Shown here: in pieces, positions 7,990 to 18,385 of the stretch
Layout of the letters: each line of letters starts with the position of its first letter
How positions within the stretch are numbered: the first letter of the stretch is position 1
Source of the DNA: Bacteroidales bacterium
Lineage (GTDB): Bacteria; Bacteroidota; Bacteroidia; Bacteroidales; UBA7960
Length of the DNA stretch: 56,212 bases
NCBI GenBank assembly: GCA_003559735.1
Contig: PWKN01000259.1
Span: 1-56,212 of the forward strand
Reading direction: 5' to 3'
The notes under the pieces: model-generated
Database searches by the model: none
The model's input: the letters and a program-made list of their open reading frames with translations, nothing else
What the model was told of the DNA's origin: nothing
Program-made: the position numbers and the translations under genes

Positions 7990-8742
7990 ATGAAGAAAAA
8001 ATTCAAATACGGATTGGTATTGAGTGGTGGTGGCACACGCGGATTTGCGCACCTTGGGGCAATCAAGGCCCTTGAAGAACACGGGATCAAGCCTGACATC
8101 ATATCGGGTGTAAGCGCAGGGAGTATTGTCGGGGCTTTATATGCCGACGGACAAGATGCGGAATATGCGCTGAAAGCGTTGATCAGCAAAAACCTGCTGG
8201 GCTTTTTAAAGCTGATGATCCCAAAAAAAGGGTTGCTGAAGATGACAGGTTTCGAGCGGACACTGAAGAAAACCCTGAGAGCGAGGACATTTGAAGACCT
8301 GAACATTCCGTTACTCGTTCACGCCGTTAACATCAACACCGTCGAATACACACTTTTTGACAAGGGTGATCTGATACAGGCCATCAAAGCATCATCATCC
8401 ATCCCGGTTGTATTTCCGCCCGTGGAGATCGGCGGACACCAATACCTGGACGGGGGCATAGTAAACAATTTCCCTGTTGAGCCACTCAAGGACATATGTG
8501 AAACCATTATTGGCATCAATGTCAATCCGCTTGGCAAGGAATACAACATCAGCAGTCTGAAAACCATTGCCATTCGCTCGTTCCATCTTTCGATGCGTAA
8601 TCATGCAGAGAGCCGCAAAGATCTGTGCGACATATATATTGAACCCGAAGGGGTGCAGGAATACGGCATACTGGACTTGTCGAGTGCGCCTGAAGTTTTT
8701 GAGATGGGCTACAGGAAAACCTGCTCCATATTAGAATCATAA
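7990..8742 (+). CDS. patatin-like phospholipase / acyl hydrolase
   Basis: The 250-residue protein has all patatin signatures. These are the glycine-rich oxyanion loop SGGGTRGFAHLG (residues 12-23), the nucleophile elbow GVSAGS with Ser42, and the catalytic Asp in YLDGGIVNN near residue 155. It has no signal peptide, so it is a cytoplasmic or membrane-associated lipid acyl hydrolase of the short bacterial type (RssA/YchK-like). The closing motif (SAPEVFEMGY) also fits that type. It appears monocistronic: the divergent neighbour shares the upstream region and a hairpin repeat follows the stop. Confidence 0.93.
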   Translation: MKKKFKYGLVLSGGGTRGFAHLGAIKALEEHGIKPDIISGVSAGSIVGALYADGQDAEYALKALISKNLLGFLKLMIPKKGLLKMTGFERTLKKTLRARTFEDLNIPLLVHAVNINTVEYTLFDKGDLIQAIKASSSIPVVFPPVEIGGHQYLDGGIVNNFPVEPLKDICETIIGINVNPLGKEYNISSLKTIAIRSFHLSMRNHAESRKDLCDIYIEPEGVQEYGILDLSSAPEVFEMGYRKTCSILES

Positions 8743-8746
8743 ATTG

Positions 8747-8789
8747 GTGTCTGCCTGCATTGTTGGGTTTCTGCGTTACAGGCAGACTC
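8747..8789 (+). repeat. short inverted repeat related to the GTCTGTCC-ended family (copy E)
   Basis: GTGTCTGCCTG and CAGGCAGACTC are inverted with one mismatch and enclose TTTCTGCGTTA, a block also present in copy A. It begins 4 bases after the patatin stop and could fold as a 10-11 bp hairpin. It has no T-run, so terminator function is uncertain. Confidence 0.55.
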
Positions 8790-8896
8790 TGATCAGCCTG
8801 GTTTTGTGCGGCCGACCAACCCCACCGGATCAATGCTTCGTGGTGCTGTATACCCTCCGGTTGCCGTATCCGGGTGCAGCATAAGGCCAAAGTTGT

Positions 8897-8904
8897 TAAC
8901 TTTG
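8897..8904 (+). promoter_or_regulatory. probable -7 element of the cysS promoter
   Basis: TAACTTTG matches TAnnTTTG and lies 25 bases before the cysS ATG. No TTTG is present at the ideal 19-base spacing, so the -33 element is weak or absent. Confidence 0.45.
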
Positions 8905-8928
8905 CGTTTTTTCAGACACAATTGTTCT

Positions 8929-10407
8929 ATGGTACAGCATGAATTAACGATCTACAACACCCTTACCCGGCGCAAGGATGTATTTATCCCATTGAACCCT
9001 CCTTTTGCAGGTCTGTATGTCTGCGGTCCCACCGTGTATGGTGATGCACATCTCGGACATGCCCGGCCGGCGGTGACTTTCGATATGGTGTTCCGCTATT
9101 TGCGGCACCTGGGATATAAGGTGCGCTATGTGCGGAACATAACCGATGTGGGACATCTCGAAAGTGATGCAGACCACGGGGAGGACAAAATTGCCAGGAA
9201 GGCCCGCATTGAGCAACTGGAACCAATGGAGGTGGTTCAGTACTATTCGACCCGCTATCATGAGGACATGCACAAACTGAATGTATTGAGTCCGTCGATA
9301 GAGCCAAGGGCATCCGGCCATGTCATTGAGCAGATCGAAATGACCAGGACGATCATTGATGCAGGTTTTGCTTATGTTGTAAACGGCTCAGTTTATTTTG
9401 ATGTCAGCAAATACAATAAAGAATTCAATTACGGAAAGCTCAGCGGAAGGTCTGTTGAAGATATGATGGCCGGAAACAGGGAGCTGGACGGCCAGGAGGA
9501 GAAACGCCATCCGGCCGATTTTGCCTTATGGAAGAAAGCCTCACCCACCCATATTATGCGATGGCCCTCGCCCTGGGGTGAAGGCTTTCCAGGCTGGCAC
9601 ATCGAATGCTCTGCCATGAGCGCAAAATACCTTGGCAAGACGTTCGACATTCATGGTGGCGGCATGGACCTTCTGTTCCCGCATCACGAATGCGAAATAG
9701 CCCAGTCCAATGCAGCTTTTGGCAAAGAAGCAGTGCGTTGGTGGATGCACAACAATATGATCACCATCAACGGCCAGAAGATGGGAAAGTCACTGGGTAA
9801 TTTCATTACACTCCGCGAATTTTTTGATGGCCGGCACAAAGAACTCACCAGACCCTACAGTCCGGCAACGATCCGCTTTTTTATCCTTCAGGCCCACTAC
9901 AGAAGCACGCTCGACTTCAGCAATGAAGCCCTCGAAGCAGCTGAAAAGGGATTGAAACGTCTGCTCCAGGCAGTGAATACACTGGATGCGCTTGAGCCAT
10001 CGGGATCCTCTTCGGCAGACATCACCACACTGCCCGGTGATTTAAAGAAGGCCATGAACGACGACTTCAACAGTCCGGTTGCCATTGCCCATCTTTTTGA
10101 TGCCGTTAAGATCATCAACGCCGTAAAAGACGGGAAAGCCAGTCTGACAAGCACCGACATTACGTTGCTCAGACAATGTTTCCAGGAGTATGTCACGGAT
10201 ATATTCGGTTTATCTGATCAGGACGAACACGTTGACGACAGAAAAAAGACAGTGATAGACGGTCTGATGGGCATCATAATGGACCTGCGGCAACAAGCAC
10301 GCCGAAACAAAGACTGGACAACCGCCGACAAGCTGCGTGATGCATTGGAAAACCTCAGCATCAGTATCAAAGATACAAAGGATGGGGCAACGTGGACTTA
10401 CAGGTAA
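8929..10407 (+). CDS. cysS: cysteinyl-tRNA synthetase
   Basis: The 492-residue class I synthetase is full length and charges tRNA-Cys. Seen are [18 protein letters not shown] (zinc cysteine plus the HIGH-type motif HLGHA), [13 protein letters not shown] and FPHHECE (zinc ligands), and [10 protein letters not shown] (KMSKS motif). The helical C-terminal domain ends [21 protein letters not shown]. The start at 8929 gives the normal N-terminus; the frame is open back to 8806 but those residues are not conserved in character. Its last 10 bases overlap the end of the convergent outer-membrane efflux gene, leaving no room for a terminator between them. Confidence 0.96.
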   Translation: MVQHELTIYNTLTRRKDVFIPLNPPFAGLYVCGPTVYGDAHLGHARPAVTFDMVFRYLRHLGYKVRYVRNITDVGHLESDADHGEDKIARKARIEQLEPMEVVQYYSTRYHEDMHKLNVLSPSIEPRASGHVIEQIEMTRTIIDAGFAYVVNGSVYFDVSKYNKEFNYGKLSGRSVEDMMAGNRELDGQEEKRHPADFALWKKASPTHIMRWPSPWGEGFPGWHIECSAMSAKYLGKTFDIHGGGMDLLFPHHECEIAQSNAAFGKEAVRWWMHNNMITINGQKMGKSLGNFITLREFFDGRHKELTRPYSPATIRFFILQAHYRSTLDFSNEALEAAEKGLKRLLQAVNTLDALEPSGSSSADITTLPGDLKKAMNDDFNSPVAIAHLFDAVKIINAVKDGKASLTSTDITLLRQCFQEYVTDIFGLSDQDEHVDDRKKTVIDGLMGIIMDLRQQARRNKDWTTADKLRDALENLSISIKDTKDGATWTYR

Positions 10408-11726
10408 TCGGAAATCCTGCCCGAAATGTGCAGCAGTGATATCTCTGCCCGCTTGGTCTGGTACTGAATGGTTACCAGCCGCTCTTCTGCCTCAAGAAGG
10501 GTTTTTTGCACCTCCCTCAATTCAAACCCTGAGAGATCGCCCAATCGATACCGTTCAAACGCAATATCGAGTGTTTCATAGGCAACCGACAGGTTTTGGG
10601 TTTCCATTTCGAGCAATCGCAAGTTGTTCAGGTAAACGTTGTATGTGGTGATCAGGTCGGCCATGAGGGCATTTTCAATGTCCTCAAAGCGAAGCCTGCT
10701 GATGTCTGAGGCAATCCTTGCATTGTTCACCCTTCGACGCTGGTTCAGTCCGTCAAACAAGGGGATACCCAGCGTAATGCCATAATTCATGCCGTAGGTC
10801 TGCTGGTCACTGAAGGTGCCTGATTGGAATGTATTGTGCGACAGGGAGTAGGCAGAGCTAAGCTGAACGTATGGATAGGCTTGTGATCGGGCAATCTTTT
10901 CATCATATTGTGATATGGTGTGCTCTTTGGAAGCCATCTCCAGGGATGCATTGTTGTTTTTCATCGACGCTTCGAGCGTTTCATAAATGAGAATGTCATT
11001 CAACGGAATGATGGTATCTGTTGTTTTTAAAGGAAAACGCAGATCCTCCATCGCCATCATCTCGTTCAGCCTGATCCTGGAGGCCCTGACCACCTCTTCC
11101 TGGCGGGTCATACGTGAGCTGTCGGCATTCAGGAAAACCTCTGCCTGCAGCAGCTGCAGCCTGGAACCAGACCCCAGCAGAAAACGTTCTTCATCGATCC
11201 TGACCCTTTCCCTTGAGAGTTCGACGGCAAACTGCAGGTTGCTGAGCAATCGTTTTTGTTGTACCAGGTTATAGTATTCAGCCGTAAGGTTAGCCACCAG
11301 GTTCTCTATCGCAATCCTGGCATTGAGGTTTCCCATTTCTTTCAGGGCGGCCAGTTTATCGTAGGTTGTCTGCACCCTGAATCCGTCAAATATCATCCAC
11401 CCCACCCCCAGGTTGGCATTTGTGACCGTGTTGTGCACATTGCGCAACGCCGTTTTTTGTCCGTCGAACCCTGTACGGTCAGTGTTGGTGTAAGTTCCCG
11501 AATGTTGCGAACGCAGGTCGACCGAAGGCAGGAATCCTGCGTTTCCCAAGGTATGGTTGTTCGCGGAGATCTGTTGCTGGTTCCTTGCCACCCTGACAGA
11601 ATAATTGTTTTCCAGTCCGATGGCGATCACATCCTGCAGACTTAATTGCTGTGGCTGTGCGTAAATTCCCGCACCAAACAAAATCATTATAAAAGAAAGG
11701 AGCAGCCTATGCATCTGTTTGTTCAT
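10398..11726 (-). CDS. TolC-family outer-membrane efflux protein
   Basis: The 442-residue protein has a signal peptide ([20 protein letters not shown], no lipobox). It then has the two-fold OEP repeat of long amphipathic helices, starting [20 protein letters not shown] near residue 28 and again near residue 250. [20 protein letters not shown] near residue 315 is a typical TolC-family turn into the second helical hairpin. It would form the outer-membrane exit duct of the pump encoded upstream; it is the last gene of the operon. Its start overlaps the pump gene stop by 20 bases. The substrate is unknown. Confidence 0.92.
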   Translation of the reverse strand: MNKQMHRLLLSFIMILFGAGIYAQPQQLSLQDVIAIGLENNYSVRVARNQQQISANNHTLGNAGFLPSVDLRSQHSGTYTNTDRTGFDGQKTALRNVHNTVTNANLGVGWMIFDGFRVQTTYDKLAALKEMGNLNARIAIENLVANLTAEYYNLVQQKRLLSNLQFAVELSRERVRIDEERFLLGSGSRLQLLQAEVFLNADSSRMTRQEEVVRASRIRLNEMMAMEDLRFPLKTTDTIIPLNDILIYETLEASMKNNNASLEMASKEHTISQYDEKIARSQAYPYVQLSSAYSLSHNTFQSGTFSDQQTYGMNYGITLGIPLFDGLNQRRRVNNARIASDISRLRFEDIENALMADLITTYNVYLNNLRLLEMETQNLSVAYETLDIAFERYRLGDLSGFELREVQKTLLEAEERLVTIQYQTKRAEISLLHISGRISDYL

Positions 11727-14700
11727 TATTTTTTGAGTTGCTTGATATGTATGAATAGACAGCAGGTACGATGAACAGAGTCAAAAACGTCGACAGGATC
11801 AGTCCGCCGATCACCGCCACACCCATCGCCATCCTTCCCTGTGCCCCTTCACCGAAGCCCAGGGTAAGTGGCATGACGCCGAGTATCGTCGAAAGGCTGG
11901 TCATCAGGATCGGACGAAAGCGTGCCGCTGCGGCATATTTTATCGCTTCCATTTTTGGCATGCCTGCCCGTTTACGCTGATTGGCAAATTCGACCATCAG
12001 GATGCCATTTTTTGATACCAGTCCGATGAGCATAATGATCCCAATCTGACTGAAAATATTCATCGTGATGCCCAGGTACCACATAAACAGCAGTGCCCCT
12101 GTAATGGCCAGGGGAACGGTCATCATCACAATGAGCGGATCCTTAAAGCTCTCGAATTGGGCAGACAGGACAAGGAATATCAGGATGATCGCAAGCATGA
12201 AGGCGAACACAAGGCTCGACGAGCTTTCCTGGTAATCCTTTGAATCGCCTGCCAGTGCCGTTCTGAACGTTTCATCAAGAACTTCGTCAGCAATTTTATC
12301 CATTTCGGCAATCCCTTCGCTGATCGTTCTTCCCGGAGCCAGGTTTGCCGACACAGTAGCTGAAACGAAGCGGTTATAACGATACAATTGGGGCGGGGCG
12401 GTATGTTCCCTTAATGTCACCAGATTGTCGAGCTGCACCATATCGCCGTTGTTGCTTCTCACATACAGCGATTTTAGGTCAATGGGGGCATTTCTGTTCT
12501 CCCTGCTCAATTCTCCCAGTACCTGGTATTGTTTGCCATGCATAAAAAAGTAACCAAACATTTGTCCGCTTAGGGCCAGCTGTAAGGTTTGTCCGATATT
12601 TTGCGTGGAGACACCCAGGGCGTTGGCCTTATCACGATCAATATGAATTTGCATTTCAGGCAGGTTAAAACGCAGGTTCACATCGGCCATTTGCAATACT
12701 GGGTTGTCACTGGCTCGTTCCATGAATTCTGGCAATGCATCCCTCAGCCGGTCAATGCTTTGTGCCTGGAGTACATATTGGACAGGCCTTCCTGACCGTC
12801 TCCCCCCAAATGTTGACTGCTGGTTAACAAATGCAATGGCCCGGGTTTTGTCCCGGAGGACAATCGATAACCTGTCGGCAATTTCCTGTTGTGATGCCTC
12901 TCGTTCATTTGGCTTTTTGAGCATAACACGCACATTGGACCATCCGCCAAACACCATTGAGGTGATCGCTTCCCGTTCCGGTACCATGTCGGCAGCCAGG
13001 TCAGCGATGTCATCAATATAATCTCGCATAAACTCATAAGTGGTCCCTTCAGGTGCACGGGCATTGATTGTCAGCATTGACCGGTCTTCAAGCGGGGCCA
13101 TCTCGCCGGGAATATGGCTGTACAACAATACAACCAATCCAACAGCGGCAATCAAAACCACGAATGTGAGCCAGCGACGATCCAGGAAGCGGTCAAGAGA
13201 TTGGGTATAGGTCTGGTTCAGTGAATGAAAAAATCCTTCTGTTTGCCGGTAGAACTTCCCTCTTTCCTTGCGCTGTTTCAGGATCTTGGTAGAGATCATC
13301 GGGGTAAAGCTAAGGGCGACAAAGGATGATATCAGTACCGCACCTGCTATCACAATGCTGAATTCCCTGAACAACCGTCCGGTCATCCCCTCAAGAAAAA
13401 CAATGGGGAAAAACACCGCCACCAGGGTAATGGTTGTGGCAATGATGGCAAAGAATATTTCACGCGACCCTGCCAATCCGGCTTCAACGGGACGCATACC
13501 CTGTTCAATCTTTACATATATATTTTCGACCATAACAATGGCATCATCAACCACCAGTCCGATTGCCAGGACGACTGCCAGGAGGGTAAGGACATTGATC
13601 GTAAATCCGGCAACGTACATGATAAAAAACGACCCGATCAGGGATACCGGGATCACCAGTACCGGGATGATGGTTGTACGCCAGTCGCGCAAAAACAGGA
13701 AGATGATGATCACTACCAGAGTAAAAGCGATAAAGATGGTGTTGCGCACCTCATTGATTGACGAGCGGATAAACTCTGTGTTGTCGAATCCGATATTGAT
13801 CGTCACGTCATCAGGCAGGTCTCTTTCGATCATTTCGAGCCGGCGGTATACCTCATCCACGATATCGATATGGTTTGACCCCGGCTGTGGGACGATGGCG
13901 TTACCGACCAGCGGAACACCGTCGCGGCGTACGATGCCGCGCAGGTCTTCAGGACCCAATTCAGCGCGGCCTATATCCCTGAACCGGACGATGCGGCCAT
14001 TGTCCTCTGCAATGATCATATTGTTGAATTCCTCAGGGGTCGACATCAATCCGAGTGTACGTATGGTCAGCTGAACCGTGTTGCCTTCAATTCTTCCCGA
14101 AGGGAATTCCACATTTTCCCTTTGCAGAGCATTCCTGACATCCAACGGTGTAAGTCCGTAACCAGCCATCTTTGCCGGATCAAGCCACAACCGCATGGCA
14201 TACCGTTTTTGTCACCATATATGGATGCCACTGACACCATCAATAGTCTGCAGTTGTTCACGAAGGGTCAGCTCAGCAATCTCCGACAGTTCCAGCAGGT
14301 TCCTGGTTTCACTCTCAACAGTTACGAACATGATGGGGCTGGCATCTGCATCGGCTTTGGATACGATGGGAGGATCAACATCACGGGGAAGCATTCGACG
14401 GGCCTGTGACACCTTATCGCGCACATCATTGGCAGCTGTTTCCATATCAACACTGAGTTCAAACTCCACGGTGATATGGCTGCTCCCCTGCCTGCTCGTG
14501 CTTGTCAGTGTACGTATGCCTGGCACCGCATTGATTGCCTGCTCCAGAGGCTCCGTAATTTGCGTTTCAATAACATCGGAGTTGGCTCCGGGGTAAGAGG
14601 TCCTCACTGAGATAATTGGCGGGTCGACGCTTGGAAACTCCCGGACACCAAGGAATGTCATCCCGATCATTCCAAACAACAGGATGACAATCGTGAATAC

Positions 14701-14745
14701 CGATGCCAGTACAGGTCTTTGAATACTTAATGAAGAAAGGCTCAT
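11707..14745 (-). pseudogene. RND efflux pump (HAE1/AcrB-like), frame interrupted by one TGA
   Basis: Two open stretches, 14745-14212 and 14196-11707, are in the same frame and together form a 1012-codon RND pump of normal length. Codon 178 is TGA. The local order is IHIW, stop, QKRYAMRLWLDP, where relatives usually have a glycine, so one base change (GGA to TGA) explains it. Family signs include the N-terminal SIQRPVLASVFTIVILLFGM, the VNVLTLLAVVLAIGLVVDDA-like helix 4 segment with DD, FSIVIAGAVLISSFVALSFT and a C-terminal FRPILMTSLSTILGVMPLTL. Everything after the stop looks intact, so inactivation is recent, or the TGA is read through, or it is a sequencing error. Confidence 0.85.
14212..14214 (-). 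other. in-frame TGA at codon 178 of the RND pump gene
   Basis: The minus-strand codons are CAT ATA TGG TGA CAA AAA CGG. Reading continues in the same frame without any insertion or deletion, which separates this from a frameshift. No selenocysteine context is expected in this family. Confidence 0.9.
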
Positions 14746-15866
14746 TGGTTATTTTGATGATAAGTTATGGGATCGGCTATTGCTAAGTCATTCAGGTTAT
14801 CAAGCACCACCGGCAAACCATGCCGTAGCTGCAATACCCCGGTGGTAAGCAGGGTATCGCCAAACGACAACCCGTCAAGGATCTGTACCCTGTCTTCTGT
14901 CCGGATACCGGTGGTAACATAAACCGCTTCAGCTTGTCCCGACCGGTAAATGAAGACCCTGTCGCCTTCCATTTCGGGAATAAGGGCCTCAGACGGGATG
15001 GCAATGGCATCAAGCGTTTCAGAAAGCTGCATGTTCACAGTAGCGAACCTTCCCGGTGTGATCTCTTCATTGACATTTTGGTATAGTGCACGCACGCGGA
15101 TGGTGCGCGTCCTTTCATCAACCATGGGATTTACAGCATACACCTCGGCTTCCAGAGGGTGAAGGAATCCGTCTATGCGAAAGGTAATGGGAAACCCGGG
15201 GGTGATATCGCCCGCATAACGCTCAGAAACAGAAAATTCGAGCTTAAGCGGATCGACCTTGATCAGGCGGGCAATGCGCGTACTCGGACTGGCAAAACTG
15301 CCTTCGCTTAAATACCGCAAACCAACAATGCCATCGAACGGGGCACGAACCTCGGTTTCGGCGATCCGTGCAAGCAACAGGGAAATATCGGCCTCAAGGG
15401 TTTCAAGCTCAGTAACTGCTTGATCATATGCTTCCTGGCTTATGGCATCCCTTTCAAGCAGACTTCGTTGCCGAAATTCACGCTCTACCGACAACCGTCG
15501 TTGTGCCTGCAACTTCTGCAACTGGGCCTGCAAATGGCGGTCGTTCATTTTGGCAAGCAAATCTCCCTGCCGAACATGTGCGCCCTCCTGAAAGTAGATA
15601 CCCACCACCTTGCCGCTCGTCTCAAAAGCCAGGTCAACCTCCTCATCAGGAAGTAATGTCCCGGTACTTCTCACTTCATCCCTGACAGGCCTCGGAGTGA
15701 TAATGTAGCCACTAACGCTTAACGGACGCCGCTGTTGCGGTATAAAATCTGTTTGTCCCCCGGATGATCCCCCCGGGAACAATGGCCTTACTTTTGGGTA
15801 AGCAATGATCCCGACCAATAATACCAGTATGGCCAGGTTGACAAAAAACCGGATGTTTTTATTCAT
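14742..15866 (-). CDS. RND efflux periplasmic adaptor (membrane fusion protein)
   Basis: The 374-residue protein has an N-terminal membrane anchor (residues 6-23). Next is a barrel-sandwich lipoyl-like half motif (GKVVGIYFQEGAHVRQGDLL near residue 88) and a short helical hairpin (residues 107-145). The second half motif is ETEVRAPFDGIVGLRYLSEG near residue 150, followed by the beta-barrel and membrane-proximal domains. It links the inner-membrane pump to the TolC-type duct. Its stop overlaps the pump start (ATGA). It is the first gene of the operon; its promoter was not clearly found. Confidence 0.93.
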   Translation of the reverse strand: MNKNIRFFVNLAILVLLVGIIAYPKVRPLFPGGSSGGQTDFIPQQRRPLSVSGYIITPRPVRDEVRSTGTLLPDEEVDLAFETSGKVVGIYFQEGAHVRQGDLLAKMNDRHLQAQLQKLQAQRRLSVEREFRQRSLLERDAISQEAYDQAVTELETLEADISLLLARIAETEVRAPFDGIVGLRYLSEGSFASPSTRIARLIKVDPLKLEFSVSERYAGDITPGFPITFRIDGFLHPLEAEVYAVNPMVDERTRTIRVRALYQNVNEEITPGRFATVNMQLSETLDAIAIPSEALIPEMEGDRVFIYRSGQAEAVYVTTGIRTEDRVQILDGLSFGDTLLTTGVLQLRHGLPVVLDNLNDLAIADPITYHQNNQ

Positions 15867-16133
15867 GGGATACAGTCAATAAGATAATAAGCAATATTAT
15901 TTGACACCTGCTGTTTTCTTTGGTTTAACCGATGCATAAAAAAAGATCACAAATCACGAGCAGCATACCGTTTTGCTGCAGGTATACTCTGTAAACAGTA
16001 TTTTAATAAAAATGTTTTGCGGGAAAAACGGGAGATCCTTCCATATGAAGAATTTTGCATAAATTTGGATATTCGCCGGTGTTTTTGTTTATTTGCAAAG
16101 TTTTATCCAGGTTTATTCCTGACGGGTTAAAAT

Positions 16134-16760
16134 GTGACAGACCCGGCTTTTTTGGTTATTTCAAACTCCACAGTGCACATAAAAGAAAAAATAAACATTC
16201 CCAACCTCTTATCCTTTTACAGGTTGCTTGCCTTTCCGGTAATACTGTTCCTGGCAGTTTCAGGGTATAAACAAGCGTTTGCCGTATTGATCGTGATCAA
16301 TCTGGTGACTGATGTTCTGGACGGAATGATCGCAAGGATGCTCGGACAACAGACTGAGTTTGGTGCCAGGATTGACTCTATTGCCGATATGGGAACTTAC
16401 TTCCTTGTTTTTGTCGGCATCTGGTTGTTTAAACGGGCCGATTTTGCCCCGCATATGCTTAGTTTGTCCATTTTTATTGGTTTGCTGGTTGCCGCACTCA
16501 CTTTGTCGCTTATAAAATTTGGCCGGTTCCCCAGTCTGCACCTGTATTCATGGAAAATTGGCGGTTACATTCAGGGTACTTTCTTTTTTATCCTCTTTGC
16601 CTTTGGTTTTTTTACCCCGTTTTATTACCTGATGATCGTTTGGGGCATTCTTGCTTTTCTCGAACACATTATCATCCAGCTGATCATTCCCGAAATGCGC
16701 ACCAATGCAAAAGGGTTATACTGGGTGTTGAAAGAACAGAAACACCGGGAAAACGGATAG
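16134..16760 (+). CDS. CDP-alcohol phosphatidyltransferase family protein
   Basis: The 208-residue membrane protein carries the full CDP-alcohol motif D-x2-D-G-x2-A-R-x8-G-x3-D-x3-D at D60, D63, G64, A67, R68, G77, D81 and D85. It transfers a phosphatidyl or similar group from a CDP-activated alcohol to an acceptor hydroxyl. The family includes PgsA and PssA; the acceptor cannot be told here. Five to six hydrophobic helices fit. The start is GTG at 16134 or GTG at 16173, the latter giving the usual short lead into INIPNLLSFYRLL. A -7-like TAAATTTG lies at 16060-16067. A CdsA-type gene follows after 6 bases, so the two should share a transcript and a pathway. Confidence 0.9.
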   Translation: MTDPAFLVISNSTVHIKEKINIPNLLSFYRLLAFPVILFLAVSGYKQAFAVLIVINLVTDVLDGMIARMLGQQTEFGARIDSIADMGTYFLVFVGIWLFKRADFAPHMLSLSIFIGLLVAALTLSLIKFGRFPSLHLYSWKIGGYIQGTFFFILFAFGFFTPFYYLMIVWGILAFLEHIIIQLIIPEMRTNAKGLYWVLKEQKHRENG

Positions 16761-16766
16761 AAAAAA

Positions 16767-17507
16767 ATGTACTGCTGCATGGAAGAAACGATCTATATTA
16801 TTATTGTCAGCTATTTCGCAGCAGGTGCTGTTGCATTTGGTCTGATCGGCAGGCGCAAAAGCAGCAATGAGCGAAAACAAATATGGGCAAAATACGGGAC
16901 CTATGTATTGATCGTACACGCATTGTTTGGCAGCATTTATTTCGGTCCGCATTATTTCTTTTACCTTGCACTACTCATCGTTACAGTTGGCTATTATGAA
17001 CTATTGAAAACAGGGTGGAACAACCCGGAACGGCCACACAGGTATTTTCTCCCGTTATCATTCATTGGTTACACATTGCTTGTAGTCCCGTTCTTGATTT
17101 TCAGCATGATGGACCATGGTGTCTTGTATTTTGTGTTTGTTGTGGTGACCGTTTTTGATGCTTTCAGCCAGATTAGCGGCCAGTTGCTGGGGGGAAAAAA
17201 GCTGATCCCATCCGTTAGTCCGCGCAAAACCATCACCGGTTCAGCCGGCGGGGCACTCATCGCATTGATAACTTCGGTATTCATAAGGGATTTGATCAGT
17301 GCCGGGTGGTTACCTGCCTTGTTTTTTTCTGTAATTATCATTATATTTGCATTGTTGGGGGATCTTCTGGCGTCATGGTTTAAGAGACAATATAAGGTGA
17401 AAGATTTTGGCAGCCTGCTACCGGGGCATGGCGGATTCCTTGACAGGTTTGACAGTCTGATTCCCGGAGGTGCTGCCGTATCTTTATTTAACAGCCTAAT
17501 AATATGA
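16767..17507 (+). CDS. phosphatidate cytidylyltransferase (CdsA family)
   Basis: The 246-residue protein has several membrane helices and ends with the CDS signature: [20 protein letters not shown] then GFLDRFDSL, carrying K-R, K-D, H-G-G and [14 protein letters not shown] near residue 150 is the second conserved motif. It makes CDP-diacylglycerol or a similar CDP-lipid from CTP and a phosphatidate. ATG at 16779 (MEETIYIII) is an alternative start. It sits between a CDP-alcohol transferase and a lipid-kinase-like gene, overlapping the latter by 4 bases. It may be a pathway-specific paralogue rather than the housekeeping CdsA, which cannot be checked here. Confidence 0.9.
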   Translation: MYCCMEETIYIIIVSYFAAGAVAFGLIGRRKSSNERKQIWAKYGTYVLIVHALFGSIYFGPHYFFYLALLIVTVGYYELLKTGWNNPERPHRYFLPLSFIGYTLLVVPFLIFSMMDHGVLYFVFVVVTVFDAFSQISGQLLGGKKLIPSVSPRKTITGSAGGALIALITSVFIRDLISAGWLPALFFSVIIIIFALLGDLLASWFKRQYKVKDFGSLLPGHGGFLDRFDSLIPGGAAVSLFNSLII

Positions 17508-18175
17508 GTCAGGAGTTATTTTTTACCATTCTTTACACTATTGCATTTACGGTTATTCTTGCAACCGGTGAGATTTTGCACTCTATATTAAAGGTAAAAA
17601 CGGAATACACCAGGAAATTTGCACACAGTTCTGCATCCCTTTTGTCTTTAACATTCCCGTTGATATATGACTCGTGGGAATATGTGCTGGTGATGGGCGT
17701 CATATTCTTTTTCGTGTTGCTCTTCGCACAGCACCGTCACTTGCTCAAGTCAATCAACGACATTGCCAGAAAATCATATGGTGGCATCCTTTTGCCCGTC
17801 GCCATCGCAGGGGCATTTATTGTCTCTGTGTGGCTCGATGACACAAAGTTGTTCATCATTCCAATCCTGCTGCTGGGAGTAAGTGATTCCCTGGCCGGGA
17901 TCACGGGTGTGTTTTTCGGATCTAAGCTGCGAAAAATCATCATTTACAAGCTTCGTCTGAACAAGACCTACCTTGGAAGCACCGTGTTCTTTGTTACCTC
18001 ACTGGTTATTTGCACATACACATTATACTGGTTTGTAGGGAATTACAGTACCCCGACCATTGTGGCTGCCCTGTCTGTTGCTGCAGGAGCGGCTCTGGTG
18101 GAAGCATTCAGTATAAAAGGACTCGACAACTTCACTGTCCCCCTAACCGCCTTGCTGATCCTGCTGATGTTTTAA
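17504..18175 (+). CDS. diacylglycerol/polyprenol kinase family protein (SEC59/VTE5-like)
   Basis: The 223-residue protein has about seven hydrophobic segments and the motifs of the CTP-dependent dolichol/phytol/diacylglycerol kinase family. These are [13 protein letters not shown] near residue 34, [18 protein letters not shown] near residue 122 and [16 protein letters not shown] near residue 149, plus a closing [16 protein letters not shown]. Such enzymes phosphorylate a lipid alcohol using CTP. The product would be a natural substrate for the CdsA-type enzyme encoded just upstream (4-base overlap). No kinase activity can be proved from sequence. Confidence 0.85.
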   Translation: MSQELFFTILYTIAFTVILATGEILHSILKVKTEYTRKFAHSSASLLSLTFPLIYDSWEYVLVMGVIFFFVLLFAQHRHLLKSINDIARKSYGGILLPVAIAGAFIVSVWLDDTKLFIIPILLLGVSDSLAGITGVFFGSKLRKIIIYKLRLNKTYLGSTVFFVTSLVICTYTLYWFVGNYSTPTIVAALSVAAGAALVEAFSIKGLDNFTVPLTALLILLMF

Positions 18176-18385
18176 CCTGCCCTTTACAGGTTAACCGGAC
18201 CCCTTCTTCCAGACAGCGAACAACGGGTTACCCGCATAACCCGCATCAGCGGCAATCCTTTACCATTCATTCTTATCTTCCAGGCTAACCATCCCTGTAA
18301 CTTTTCAGTTGGTCATTGCGTCATACCACCAAAAGAAAGAGCAGAGGGGTTTATTTGATTATTAAATAAAGGAAACACAAAAAGC

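Noticed and set aside
7990-8742. Phage or defence-type patatin effector (CapV-like)
   Set aside because: No cyclase or other defence gene is adjacent; the neighbours are housekeeping, and the short patatin type is common in chromosomes.
13268-14074. 268-codon frame antisense to the RND pump gene
   Set aside because: Ser/Thr/Arg-rich translation typical of an antisense shadow; the opposite strand encodes a clear pump.
14196-14212. Frameshift in the RND pump gene
   Set aside because: The two parts are in the same frame (start positions differ by a multiple of three); a single TGA codon, not an insertion or deletion, separates them.
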